Shown here: in pieces, positions 7,624-14,846 of the stretch
Layout of the letters: each line of letters begins with the position of its first letter
How positions within the stretch are numbered: position 1 is the stretch's first letter
Assembly: GCF_018613715.1 (NCBI RefSeq)
Contig: NZ_JAGGPT010000007.1
Span: 124,001 to 188,000 of the forward strand
Reading direction: 5' to 3'
Source of the DNA: Chryseobacterium sp. ISL-6
GTDB lineage: Bacteria; Bacteroidota; Bacteroidia; Flavobacteriales; Weeksellaceae
Length of the DNA stretch: 64,000 nt
Program-made: the position numbers and the translations under genes
Notes under the pieces: model-generated
The model's input: only the letters and a program-made list of their open reading frames with translations
Database searches by the model: none
What the model was told of the DNA's origin: nothing

Positions 7624-8346
7624 ATGAACCTGTACAATCTTATCATCCAAGACAAAGAAGAAGTTACCCTTAATGATGTATTTCTGGAAGAAACCAATAA
7701 AGAACAACTTGTACAACTGATCAAAGAACATACATATCTCAAGGAGCTTCAGGAATATGGGCTTCCTGTTAACAATAAAGTTTTTCTGCAGGGAAGTTCA
7801 GGATGTGGAAAAACAATGACTGCAAAAGCTATTGCCAATGCTCTCGGTAAAAGCATCATTATCTTAAACCTCAGCAATATTGTTTCATCCCGTATCGGAG
7901 AAACTTCTCAGAATATCAAAATGATCTTTGATAAAGCAAGCCGGGAAAGATCCGTTCTCTTTCTGGATGAATTGGATCAGATAGGTAAGGCAAGAGGTAG
8001 TGATGATAAAGATGTTGGCGAAATGAGGAGGCTCGTTAATACTTTGATCCAGCTGATCGATTATTATCCCGAGAATGCTCTATTGCTTTGCGCCACCAAT
8101 CATCCGGAAATTATTGACACTGCTCTATTAAGACGTTTTCAATTAAAAATTAATTATAAAATGCCTTCAAAAGAATTCCTGGATCATTTTTATGACAATC
8201 TATTATCTAAATTTCCAGAGGATTTAAAGCATATTGATCGACAATACAATATTTCTTTTGCTGAGGCTAAAGATCATACGTTTACCGTTGTTAAAGGGAA
8301 TTTAATTAAAAAGCTGGAAACTGAAACTCAATCCGCAAAAATATAA
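7624..8346 (+). CDS. AAA-family ATPase, single domain
   Basis: 240-aa AAA ATPase. Walker A is GSSGCGKT at 57-64, Walker B VLFLDE at 111-116, sensor 1 Asn near 159 (CATNHPE), and a likely arginine-finger pair at Arg170/Arg171 (LLRRF). The core resembles the ATPase modules of FtsH or proteasome-like AAA proteins, but there is no protease domain, membrane anchor or N-terminal substrate domain, so it is a stand-alone minimal module. Partner and substrate are unknown. Followed by a strong terminator at 8405-8434. Confidence 0.85.
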   Translation: MNLYNLIIQDKEEVTLNDVFLEETNKEQLVQLIKEHTYLKELQEYGLPVNNKVFLQGSSGCGKTMTAKAIANALGKSIIILNLSNIVSSRIGETSQNIKMIFDKASRERSVLFLDELDQIGKARGSDDKDVGEMRRLVNTLIQLIDYYPENALLLCATNHPEIIDTALLRRFQLKINYKMPSKEFLDHFYDNLLSKFPEDLKHIDRQYNISFAEAKDHTFTVVKGNLIKKLETETQSAKI

Positions 8347-8404
8347 GATAACCTTCAATGGTTTACACAGCTTTTTTAAGTGACCAAGATGACAAAATAA
8401 AAAG

Positions 8405-8434
8405 TAATACCTCTCAAAAATTTGAGAGGTATTA
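8405..8434 (+). terminator. Rho-independent terminator after the AAA ATPase gene
   Basis: A 14-bp perfect stem (8405-8418 with 8421-8434) with a 2-nt gap, so the effective loop is slightly larger, followed by ATTTTTTAATTT. Confidence 0.8.
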
Positions 8435-8452
8435 ATTTTTTAATTTCAAAAA

Positions 8453-8468
8453 ATAGCTGTACAGCTAT
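8453..8468. promoter_or_regulatory. 16-bp perfect palindrome upstream of the small lipoprotein gene
   Basis: ATAGCTGT joined directly to ACAGCTAT. It lies about 105 bp upstream of the ATG at 8573 and could be a binding site for a dimeric regulator. No other evidence. Confidence 0.3.
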
Positions 8469-8572
8469 AGTTTAAAACGATGTGCTATTCGAGGCATATA
8501 ACTCTAAAATAATTCACTCGTATTCGGCATATTTATTGCTGATAATTCACTAATAACCAAACATATGTAAAT

Positions 8573-8770
8573 ATGATAAAAAAACTACTCCCTATTTGCC
8601 TATTTATGGCAACACTATTCTTGTATTCTTGCGAAAAAAGCAATAGTAATTTACAAGTTAATGAAAGTCAATCTGCAATTAAAACTACATCTATCATTAC
8701 GTTTGTTGTAGTGGCAGTAATACTTCTCATAGCATATACGTCAAAATACATGTCGAAAAGAAGACCGTAG
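8573..8770 (+). CDS. Small lipoprotein with a C-terminal membrane segment
   Basis: 65 aa. The N terminus is a lipoprotein signal with lipobox LYSC, lipidated Cys at residue 20. After a polar linker (NSNLQVNESQS) comes a hydrophobic segment TSIITFVVVAVILLIAYTS and a basic tail SKRRP. The combination of lipid anchor and transmembrane helix is entericidin-like in general shape but no homology is claimed. It is a single gene bounded by a palindrome and a bidirectional terminator. Confidence 0.65.
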   Translation: MIKKLLPICLFMATLFLYSCEKSNSNLQVNESQSAIKTTSIITFVVVAVILLIAYTSKYMSKRRP

Positions 8771-8795
8771 AATAAAACGTAAGATTATTAAAAAT

Positions 8796-8826
8796 AATAA
8801 CCCACTCAGATTTTGAGTGGGTTATT
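8796..8826. terminator. Bidirectional terminator between the lipoprotein gene and gcvP
   Basis: A 13-bp perfect stem (AATAACCCACTCA at 8796-8808, complement at 8814-8826) with a 5-nt loop and A/T-rich flanks on both sides, between convergent genes. Confidence 0.8.
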
Positions 8827-8849
8827 TATGTTTATCTAGAAATAATCTA

Positions 8850-11708
8850 TTACATATAAGCTTCAATAGGCTCACATGTACATACTAAGTTTCTATCTCC
8901 GTAAGCTTCGTCTACTCTGGAAACAGAAGCAAAGAATTTGTGATCTCTTACCCAATCCAATGGATAAGCTGCTTTTTCTCTGCTGTATGGCTTATCCCAG
9001 GAATCTGAGATGACCAACTGCTCTGTGTGTGGAGCATTTTTCAGTACATTATTTGCCTGATCTACTTCGCCGTTAGCAATCTCATCAATTTCTTTTTTGA
9101 TCGCAATTAACGCTTCCGCAAAACGATCGATCTCTGATTTGCTTTCAGACTCTGTAGGCTCAATCATCAATGTTCCTGCAACAGGGAAAGAAACAGTAGG
9201 GGCATGGAAACCGTAGTCCATTAATCTCTTCGCCACATCAGCCACTTCAATTCCTAATGATTTGAACTGACGGAAATCTACGATACATTCGTGAGCTACT
9301 TTTCCGTTTTCGTTTGAATATAAAATCGGGAAGTGTTCCGCTAAAATTTCTTTTAAATAGTTAGCATTTAAGATCGCATGTTCTGTCGCTTTTTTCAATC
9401 CTGAAGTTCCAAGCATTTTAATGTATGCATAAGAAATATTCAAGATCAGTCCTGAACCGTAAGGAGCTGCAGAAATTCCATCAATAGCTTCTTTAGATCC
9501 TATTTTAATGTTAGCATTAGTAGGCAAGAAAGGCACTAAATGTTTAGCAACACATATTGGTCCAACTCCAGGTCCTCCACCTCCGTGAGGAATTGCAAAA
9601 GTTTTATGAAGATTTAAGTGACAAACGTCAGCTCCAATGTTTCCAGGACTTGTATATCCTACCTGAGCATTCATGTTGGCACCATCCATATATACCTGTC
9701 CACCATGTTCGTGGATCAGTTTGGTAATTTCTTTAATATTAGCATCAAAGAATCCGTAAGTAGAAGGATAGGTAATCATCACTGCGGATAAATTCGCTGA
9801 ATTAGCTTCAGTTTTAGCCTTTAGATCTTCGAAATCAATCTCCCCGCTTTCAAGGTTTTTAACAACAACGATCTTCATTCCAGCCATTGCTGCAGAAGCA
9901 GGATTTGTTCCATGTGCAGATTGAGGAATCAGCACTACATTTCTATGACCTTCACCTCTTGAAATATGATATTCTCTGATTACCATTAAACCTGCATATT
10001 CCCCTTGAGCACCAGAGTTTGGCTGAAGAGAAGTTCCGGCAAAACCAGTAATCTCAGCTAAATCTTTTTCCAGCTCACGGATCATTTCCTGATATCCCCC
10101 AGCTTGGTCAACCGGTACAAATGGGTGAACACTTCCCCAATTATCCCAAGAAAGTGGCAACATTTGAGTGGCAGCATTCAGTTTCATTGTACAAGAACCC
10201 AAAGAGATCATTGAATGTGTTAATGATAAATCTTTTCTTTCCAGACGTTTGATGTAACGCATCAATTCTGTTTCCGTATGGTATTTATTGAATACTTCTT
10301 CCGTAAGAATTTCATCTTTTCTTAAATTCTCTTCAGGAATACTGTAGCCTTCTTTTATTTCTAATTTAAAAGTCTGCTTATCTTTAAACTGAGCGAAAGA
10401 AGCCATTAGTATATTCAACTTTTCTAATGTTGTACTTTCATTGATCGCGATACTTACAACCCCTTCTGTAAAATAGTTCAGATTAAGTTTATGATCAAGC
10501 ATCATTCTTGATAATCTTCCTTTTTCATCTTCGCTCATCGCAATCTTTACAGTATCAAAGATCGGTTCTTCAACAGTCTGATATCCTAAAGCTTTAAGAC
10601 CACCTTTCAAAGCATTTGCTTTAAAGTGAATCTGATCGGCAATATAATTCAATCCTTTTGGACCATGATAAACGGCATACATTCCAGCCATTACTGCTAA
10701 AAGTACCTGAGCTGTACAAATATTTGAAGTTGCTCTTTCTCTCTTAATATGCTGCTCTCTTGTTTGTAAAGCCATTCTTAATGCACGTCTTCCGTACATA
10801 TCCTGAGAAACTCCAATGATTCTTCCTGGAATATCTCTCTTATAATCCTCTTTGCAAGAGAAGAAAGCTGCATGAGGTCCTCCATAACCCAACGGAATAC
10901 CAAATCTCTGTGAAGTTCCAACCGCACAATCTGCTCCCATTGAAGCAGGAGATTTTAATTTTACTAAAGCCATAGGATCACAAGCTAAAGCAACCTGAAG
11001 ATCGAATTTTTTATATTCTACGATATCTTCAGTATAGTCAAGAACAATTCCATTCTTTCCAGGGTATTGTAATAAAACTCCATAGTAAGATTCATCAAAC
11101 TGATGGGTTTTATGATCTCCTTCTACGATTTCTATTTCTAAACCTTCCGCCTTTGTCTTTAGTACCGAAACAGTCTGAGGTAAAACAAGATCAGATACGA
11201 AAAATTTATTTGCATTTACTTTTTTCTGATCTTTCGTTCTGTTATTGAAGAACATATGCATTGCTTCTGCTGCTGCCGTAGATTCATCCAATAACGAAGC
11301 GTTGGCTAATGCAAATCCTGTAAGATCACATACTACAGTCTGATAGTTCAATAATGCTTCCAATCTCCCTTGAGCAATCTCTGCCTGGTAAGGTGTATAA
11401 GCAGTGTACCAACTTGGATTTTCAAAAATATTTCTCTGAATCGCCGATGGTAAAAGCGTATTATGGTATCCAAAACCAATATAGCTTGTATAATCAGTAT
11501 TTTTAGAAGCCAATTCTTTTGAATGAATGAGCATCTGATATTCTGAAAGCGGTTCTGAGATATCAAGGTCTTTTTCTAAACGGATAGAAGAAGGAATGGT
11601 TTGAGAAATTAACTCTTCGATACTTGAAACGCCGACTCTTTCTAACATCGCCTGTTTATCGGCTTCATTAATAGAAATGTGACGGCTCACAAACTGTTCT
11701 GTATTCAT
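8850..11708 (-). CDS. gcvP: Glycine dehydrogenase (aminomethyl-transferring), glycine cleavage P-protein
   Basis: 952 aa, the full length of a single-chain P-protein. It decarboxylates glycine with pyridoxal phosphate and passes the aminomethyl group to the lipoyl H-protein in the cytoplasmic glycine cleavage system. The sequence starts with the typical RHISINEADKQAMLERVG, and the PLP lysine lies in HLNLHKTFAIPHGGGGPG in the C-terminal half. Two homologous aminotransferase-like halves are evident. gcvT and gcvH are not in this window, as is usual for flavobacteria. It is monocistronic, with a terminator at 8796-8826. Confidence 0.98.
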   Translation of the reverse strand: MNTEQFVSRHISINEADKQAMLERVGVSSIEELISQTIPSSIRLEKDLDISEPLSEYQMLIHSKELASKNTDYTSYIGFGYHNTLLPSAIQRNIFENPSWYTAYTPYQAEIAQGRLEALLNYQTVVCDLTGFALANASLLDESTAAAEAMHMFFNNRTKDQKKVNANKFFVSDLVLPQTVSVLKTKAEGLEIEIVEGDHKTHQFDESYYGVLLQYPGKNGIVLDYTEDIVEYKKFDLQVALACDPMALVKLKSPASMGADCAVGTSQRFGIPLGYGGPHAAFFSCKEDYKRDIPGRIIGVSQDMYGRRALRMALQTREQHIKRERATSNICTAQVLLAVMAGMYAVYHGPKGLNYIADQIHFKANALKGGLKALGYQTVEEPIFDTVKIAMSEDEKGRLSRMMLDHKLNLNYFTEGVVSIAINESTTLEKLNILMASFAQFKDKQTFKLEIKEGYSIPEENLRKDEILTEEVFNKYHTETELMRYIKRLERKDLSLTHSMISLGSCTMKLNAATQMLPLSWDNWGSVHPFVPVDQAGGYQEMIRELEKDLAEITGFAGTSLQPNSGAQGEYAGLMVIREYHISRGEGHRNVVLIPQSAHGTNPASAAMAGMKIVVVKNLESGEIDFEDLKAKTEANSANLSAVMITYPSTYGFFDANIKEITKLIHEHGGQVYMDGANMNAQVGYTSPGNIGADVCHLNLHKTFAIPHGGGGPGVGPICVAKHLVPFLPTNANIKIGSKEAIDGISAAPYGSGLILNISYAYIKMLGTSGLKKATEHAILNANYLKEILAEHFPILYSNENGKVAHECIVDFRQFKSLGIEVADVAKRLMDYGFHAPTVSFPVAGTLMIEPTESESKSEIDRFAEALIAIKKEIDEIANGEVDQANNVLKNAPHTEQLVISDSWDKPYSREKAAYPLDWVRDHKFFASVSRVDEAYGDRNLVCTCEPIEAYM

Positions 11709-12012
11709 TTTTTTTATTAGATTTTGTTTGTAAAAAAGATGGGTAAAATTACATTTTTTTAGGGGATTTCACAACAGTCAAAAATAAGTGATGGATATTG
11801 ATAATTACTATTGATTAATAAACGAGTGTTTAATAAAATCAATTCAGAAAATGATAATAGTTGAAAATTTTAATTTGTCATATTTATTTTAAAGCTTCAA
11901 CACACTTTATGAAAAAGGTATAAATCCCATGGTTAAACAATAAGAACAACATGCTGATTTTCAGGGGTGATATTTTTATGAAATTTTATTAATTATATTT
12001 ATTCTAAATTAA
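11709..12012. other. Intergenic region upstream of gcvP
   Basis: About 300 AT-rich bases between the divergent gcvP and the 50-aa peptide gene. It must hold the gcvP promoter. I see no clear glycine-riboswitch pairing, no hairpin with a T-run and no credible ORF. Confidence 0.45.
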
Positions 12013-12020
12013 TATATTTG
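12013..12020 (+). promoter_or_regulatory. -7 element immediately before the 50-aa peptide gene
   Basis: TATATTTG is an exact TAnnTTTG match ending only 4 bases before the ATG at 12025. A transcript starting at the usual distance would begin at or near the start codon, which suggests a leaderless mRNA if the element is real. Confidence 0.4.
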
Positions 12021-12024
12021 CAGC

Positions 12025-12177
12025 ATGAATATGATTACCCCTTTTAAAGTACCGCCTCTAACTCCTGTTTATGCCTTCAATAATGAAGATATGTATTGCG
12101 AAAAAAAATCTTGCTGCAAGAAATTTAAGAAAGGAAAAAGATGTAAAAAATGTCCGGGAAGGAAAAAAATGGCTTAA
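12025..12177 (+). CDS. 50-residue Cys/Lys-rich small protein
   Basis: The ORF encodes 50 aa with a hydrophobic-proline N-terminal part (MNMITPFKVPPLTPVYAF) and a C-terminal part holding five cysteines in a lysine-rich setting: CEKKSCCKKFKKGKRCKKCPG. The cysteine pattern C-x4-CC-x8-C-x2-C looks like a small metal-binding or nucleic-acid-binding knuckle. It ends 1 bp before the stop of the convergent J-domain gene. The regular Cys spacing and promoter-like element argue that it is real; the function is unknown. Confidence 0.6.
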   Translation: MNMITPFKVPPLTPVYAFNNEDMYCEKKSCCKKFKKGKRCKKCPGRKKMA

Positions 12178-12178
12178 T

Positions 12179-12826
12179 CTAGTTGAAACTTTTTATTAAG
12201 AAATAAAGAGCAACTGCCAAAAGTATTATTGCCGCTAAAATTTGTATGATTTTTGGCTGCCCTTTTGGATTTGTTACTGTTCGTGGTTGGGCTTTAAATA
12301 AGTCTTCCGCTCCACTTCTGAACTTCTCCGTATTATTTTCAAATACTTCTGTAATTGTTATTCCCTGAACAACCGTTTTATGTAATAATGAATTCGTTGC
12401 ATGAAGCAAAAGCTGAAATTTACCGTCTTTAAATTCTGTGATTTTAAAAACCCTCTCACCATAAGCTTTCTCTAATCCAAAAGGAAGCACTTTTACAACA
12501 TCAGCATTGGCTGTCTGCCAGTTTATAATGATCTCTTCCCCTTTTTTCGCATGAATCTTATTCGATGTAAAAGTTTTGATAGCCGGTGGAATATTATATC
12601 TGAAACTTTTTTGATGATTTTCTAAATTCTGATCATAAGTTCCTCTCCTGGCTGAATCACTTAATGTTTCATAAGCTTCCTGAATTTCACGAAAACGATC
12701 TGCAAAAAAATCGTCGTTCTCATTTTTATCAGGGTGATACTTTAAAGACAATTTTCTATAGGCTTTTTTGATGTCTTCTTCTGAAGCATCCTGAGAAATA
12801 CCGAGAAAATAATAGTAATCTTTCAT
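12179..12826 (-). CDS. J-domain (DnaJ-like) membrane-anchored co-chaperone
   Basis: 215 aa. The N-terminal J domain (1-65) has the essential HPD at residues 31-33 and would stimulate an Hsp70. The middle part (about 75-160) is beta-rich and unassigned ([33 protein letters not shown]), similar in style to immunoglobulin-like domains. A C-terminal hydrophobic helix [19 protein letters not shown] forms a tail anchor, so the J domain faces the cytoplasm. There is no Gly/Phe region or zinc fingers, hence this is a class C J-protein rather than DnaJ itself. Confidence 0.9.
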   Translation of the reverse strand: MKDYYYFLGISQDASEEDIKKAYRKLSLKYHPDKNENDDFFADRFREIQEAYETLSDSARRGTYDQNLENHQKSFRYNIPPAIKTFTSNKIHAKKGEEIIINWQTANADVVKVLPFGLEKAYGERVFKITEFKDGKFQLLLHATNSLLHKTVVQGITITEVFENNTEKFRSGAEDLFKAQPRTVTNPKGQPKIIQILAAIILLAVALYFLIKSFN

Positions 12827-13091
12827 GTAGAATGATACAAAAATAAGAATTTATTTCTCTAAATGCACTTAAAGAATATACGATTTTTGTCATTGCAAAT
12901 TGAGTGATCATCTCTCATATATAACCGAAACCCCTCATAATTCTTTTTTAGGTCTCGCAGATTTCGCTTCTTTGACGGCTGATTGAGAATAAAATACGAT
13001 CTATAGGATCTTCTTTTATGATTTTAATTTGCAAGAGAGAGAAGCATTTCAGTCTACCAGCTTCAAATATTCTCAGATCATCTACATAAAA
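12827..13091. other. Intergenic region without a supportable gene
   Basis: The stretch between the J-domain gene and the terminator at 13092. A 64-codon minus-strand frame overlaps it but also reads through the terminator stem and has no family resemblance, so it is not called. Confidence 0.5.
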
Positions 13092-13130
13092 AATTACGGC
13101 GCGGGAAGCTATGCTTCCCGCGCCGTAATT
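13092..13130 (-). terminator. Strong GC-rich terminator of the ECF sigma operon
   Basis: A perfect 18-bp stem (13092-13109 with 13113-13130) around a 3-nt loop, containing GGCGCGGGAAGC. It is followed on the minus strand by a T-run (TTTTTTATG). It lies 27 bp after the stop of the gene at 13157. Confidence 0.9.
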
Positions 13131-13156
13131 AAACAATTTCAATTTAGTTATAGTGA

Positions 13157-13414
13157 CTAAGCTTCTGCAGCCTCACTTCTTCTATGACATCTTGATTTGA
13201 ATTCTTTTTTGAATTTACCTTTCAATTCTTCATATTGTTCTTCATTCATTTCTCTGATTTTATCTGCAAGACCAAAAGGTGATCTTTCTTTAATTCCATA
13301 TTCATCAAAAATACCTCTGATAAATCTTTTTCTTTCTGCCATTTTTTTAACAGCTAATGCTACGCCTACAACGGCTAGTGCTCCTAGTGCACCTTTTAAT
13401 ACTGAATTTTTCAT
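13157..13414 (-). CDS. Small single-span membrane protein, third gene of the ECF sigma operon
   Basis: 85 aa. One hydrophobic helix near the N terminus (VLKGALGALAVVGVALAV) is followed by a charged cytoplasmic tail (KKMAERKRFIRGIFDEYGIKERSPFG, then an acidic/basic coiled region EEQYEELKGKFKKEFKSR). The tail composition resembles that of the preceding gene product, which also ends in a charged ERMQHLSPEEREKFKEVW segment. Probably co-transcribed with the sigma factor and ended by the terminator at 13092-13130. Function unknown; it might sense or transmit the signal to the sigma factor. Confidence 0.75.
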   Translation of the reverse strand: MKNSVLKGALGALAVVGVALAVKKMAERKRFIRGIFDEYGIKERSPFGLADKIREMNEEQYEELKGKFKKEFKSRCHRRSEAAEA

Positions 13415-13505
13415 TTTTTCAAAATTTTAAATTTTACTACTTCTTGTTTTTTATATAGACGAATGAATTCTAATTTTACTTTACTACTTCTTTAAAAACT
13501 TCAAA

Positions 13506-13847
13506 TTATTCGTTATTTCTGTTGTGTCTGTTGAAGAATCCGCTTTCGCATTTACTTCTCCACACCTCTTTGAACTTTTCTCTTTCTTCGGGAGATAAGT
13601 GTTGCATTCTTTCCCTCATCTTTCTTTCCTTAAAATCTCTCATTCCTTTTCCAAAGTGGAAACCTCCGAAAAGAATTTTGCTTAAGATCAATACTCCCAT
13701 TGCCTGCCAATAGGTAATTGATTTTACGCCTAAAATTTCAGGAAGAAGGCAATTCCATAGCGACATGACAATCCATGTAACGGCTAATAAAATCAATGGT
13801 GGACATAGAATTAAAAAAATCCAACCTTTTTTGTGTTTATGATTCAT
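13506..13847 (-). CDS. Two-span membrane protein, second gene of the ECF sigma operon
   Basis: 113 aa. Two hydrophobic helices (about 9-32 and 45-65) precede a basic, helical C-terminal tail with SPEEREKFKEVW. It starts 18 bp after the sigma factor stop, so it is in the same operon. It has no zinc-binding anti-sigma motif (HxxxCxxC), and I cannot say whether it acts as the anti-sigma factor. Its histidine/asparagine-rich last residues (FFNRHNRNNE) are of uncertain meaning. Confidence 0.75.
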   Translation of the reverse strand: MNHKHKKGWIFLILCPPLILLAVTWIVMSLWNCLLPEILGVKSITYWQAMGVLILSKILFGGFHFGKGMRDFKERKMRERMQHLSPEEREKFKEVWRSKCESGFFNRHNRNNE

Positions 13848-13865
13848 AATATCTTCTTTCTATTT

Positions 13866-14465
13866 CTAACTGTTTAAATCTTCGTATAATGCTCTCAATC
13901 TGTTTCTCAGATGTTTCACCGCATAATTTTTTCTGCTGATAATGGTCTTTATATTTTCACCTTGTTCATCAGCTATTTCCTGAAGGGTCTTATCGTTCAG
14001 CTCATTTTCCATGTAAACCAGTTTTTGCTTTTCAGGAAGTTCTTCTAAAGCTTCAAATAACTTCTTCCAGATTTCATCCTGAAACATTTTAACTTCAGGT
14101 CCCGCACTGTCATCCATCAATAAAATATCTTTGATAGAAAAATCACCATCCTCATCTTCATATACAAAATCTTCAAGATTTTCTGTTTTCTTTTTGCGAT
14201 AACGGTCGGTAATTTTATTGGCAGTAACCCTGTACAACCAACCCCCAACATTTACAATCTCAGAAAGATTGGTAATGTTACTAAACTGATACCAGACCTC
14301 CTGCAGAATATCTTCCGCATCTTCCGTGTTTTTCACTTTCGGACGAATGAAAGACATCAGTTTTCCTCCGTAGCTTGAAACGGTTTGCGAGATGATGTTT
14401 TCTTTCTCTTTCTGTGGCATTGTTATTTTTTCGACAACCTCCATACTAACATGACGATTGTACAT
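13866..14465 (-). CDS. ECF-type RNA polymerase sigma factor
   Basis: 199 aa. Sigma region 2 (about 35-105) has the core-binding motif DAEDILQEVWYQF and the promoter-melting segment WLYRVTANKITDRYRKKK. Region 4 (about 135-190) has the helix-turn-helix LQEIADEQGENIKTIISRKNYAVKHLR. There is no region 1 or 3, which marks it as extracytoplasmic-function type. It heads an operon with two small membrane proteins (13506 and 13157), a layout in which the membrane partners probably tie the sigma factor to an envelope signal. Its target promoters are unknown. Confidence 0.93.
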   Translation of the reverse strand: MYNRHVSMEVVEKITMPQKEKENIISQTVSSYGGKLMSFIRPKVKNTEDAEDILQEVWYQFSNITNLSEIVNVGGWLYRVTANKITDRYRKKKTENLEDFVYEDEDGDFSIKDILLMDDSAGPEVKMFQDEIWKKLFEALEELPEKQKLVYMENELNDKTLQEIADEQGENIKTIISRKNYAVKHLRNRLRALYEDLNS

Positions 14466-14560
14466 TTTGTTTTACTTTAATAAATTTAAAATATTTTTTA
14501 TCAAATATTCACTTTTCTTTTGTTAATCGTATTTTGACAGTCTGAAAAAAATAATATTTA

Positions 14561-14770
14561 TAAGGAGCTTAATCCCGCTATCCGCTCATACTCCTCGCTC
14601 CATCCTTTGCCTGACTCTTGCTGTGGGGTAACCGCTACTATCGGGGCTATTGATCCGTCATTACGAGTAAAGCGAAGCAATCTTTTATTAACAGATCTGC
14701 TATAAGACGAGATTCTAAAGTACACTTGTGAACTACGTTCGCAGACCTTCAGCCTGTGCTCGGAATGAAA
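14561..14770. repeat. Probable interspersed non-coding repeat
   Basis: This 210-base stretch is clearly more GC-rich than its surroundings and has no ORF. It contains ATCCCGCTATCCGCTCATAC and CGTCATTACGAGTAAAGCGA/AGCAATC; the latter is very like a CGTCATTGCGAG...AAGCAATC repeat type found dispersed in many bacterial genomes. I infer a dispersed repeat or element remnant. Only one copy is in this window, so repetition could not be seen directly. Confidence 0.45.
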
Positions 14771-14793
14771 AATTCAGCTTTCAGTAACAAACA

Positions 14794-14828
14794 AAAAGAA
14801 CGGAAAGCAAAATGCTTTCCGTTCTTTT
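14794..14828 (-). terminator. Terminator of the S9 peptidase gene
   Basis: A 15-bp perfect stem (14794-14808 with 14814-14828) around AAAAT, with T-run TTTTT at the minus-strand exit, 18 bp after the stop of the peptidase gene. Confidence 0.85.
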
Positions 14829-14846
14829 ATAAAAATTGTATCAGTC

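Noticed and set aside
12948..13142. 64-codon minus-strand frame
   Set aside because: It runs through the strong terminator stem at 13092-13130, is Cys/Arg-rich without family features and has no promoter.
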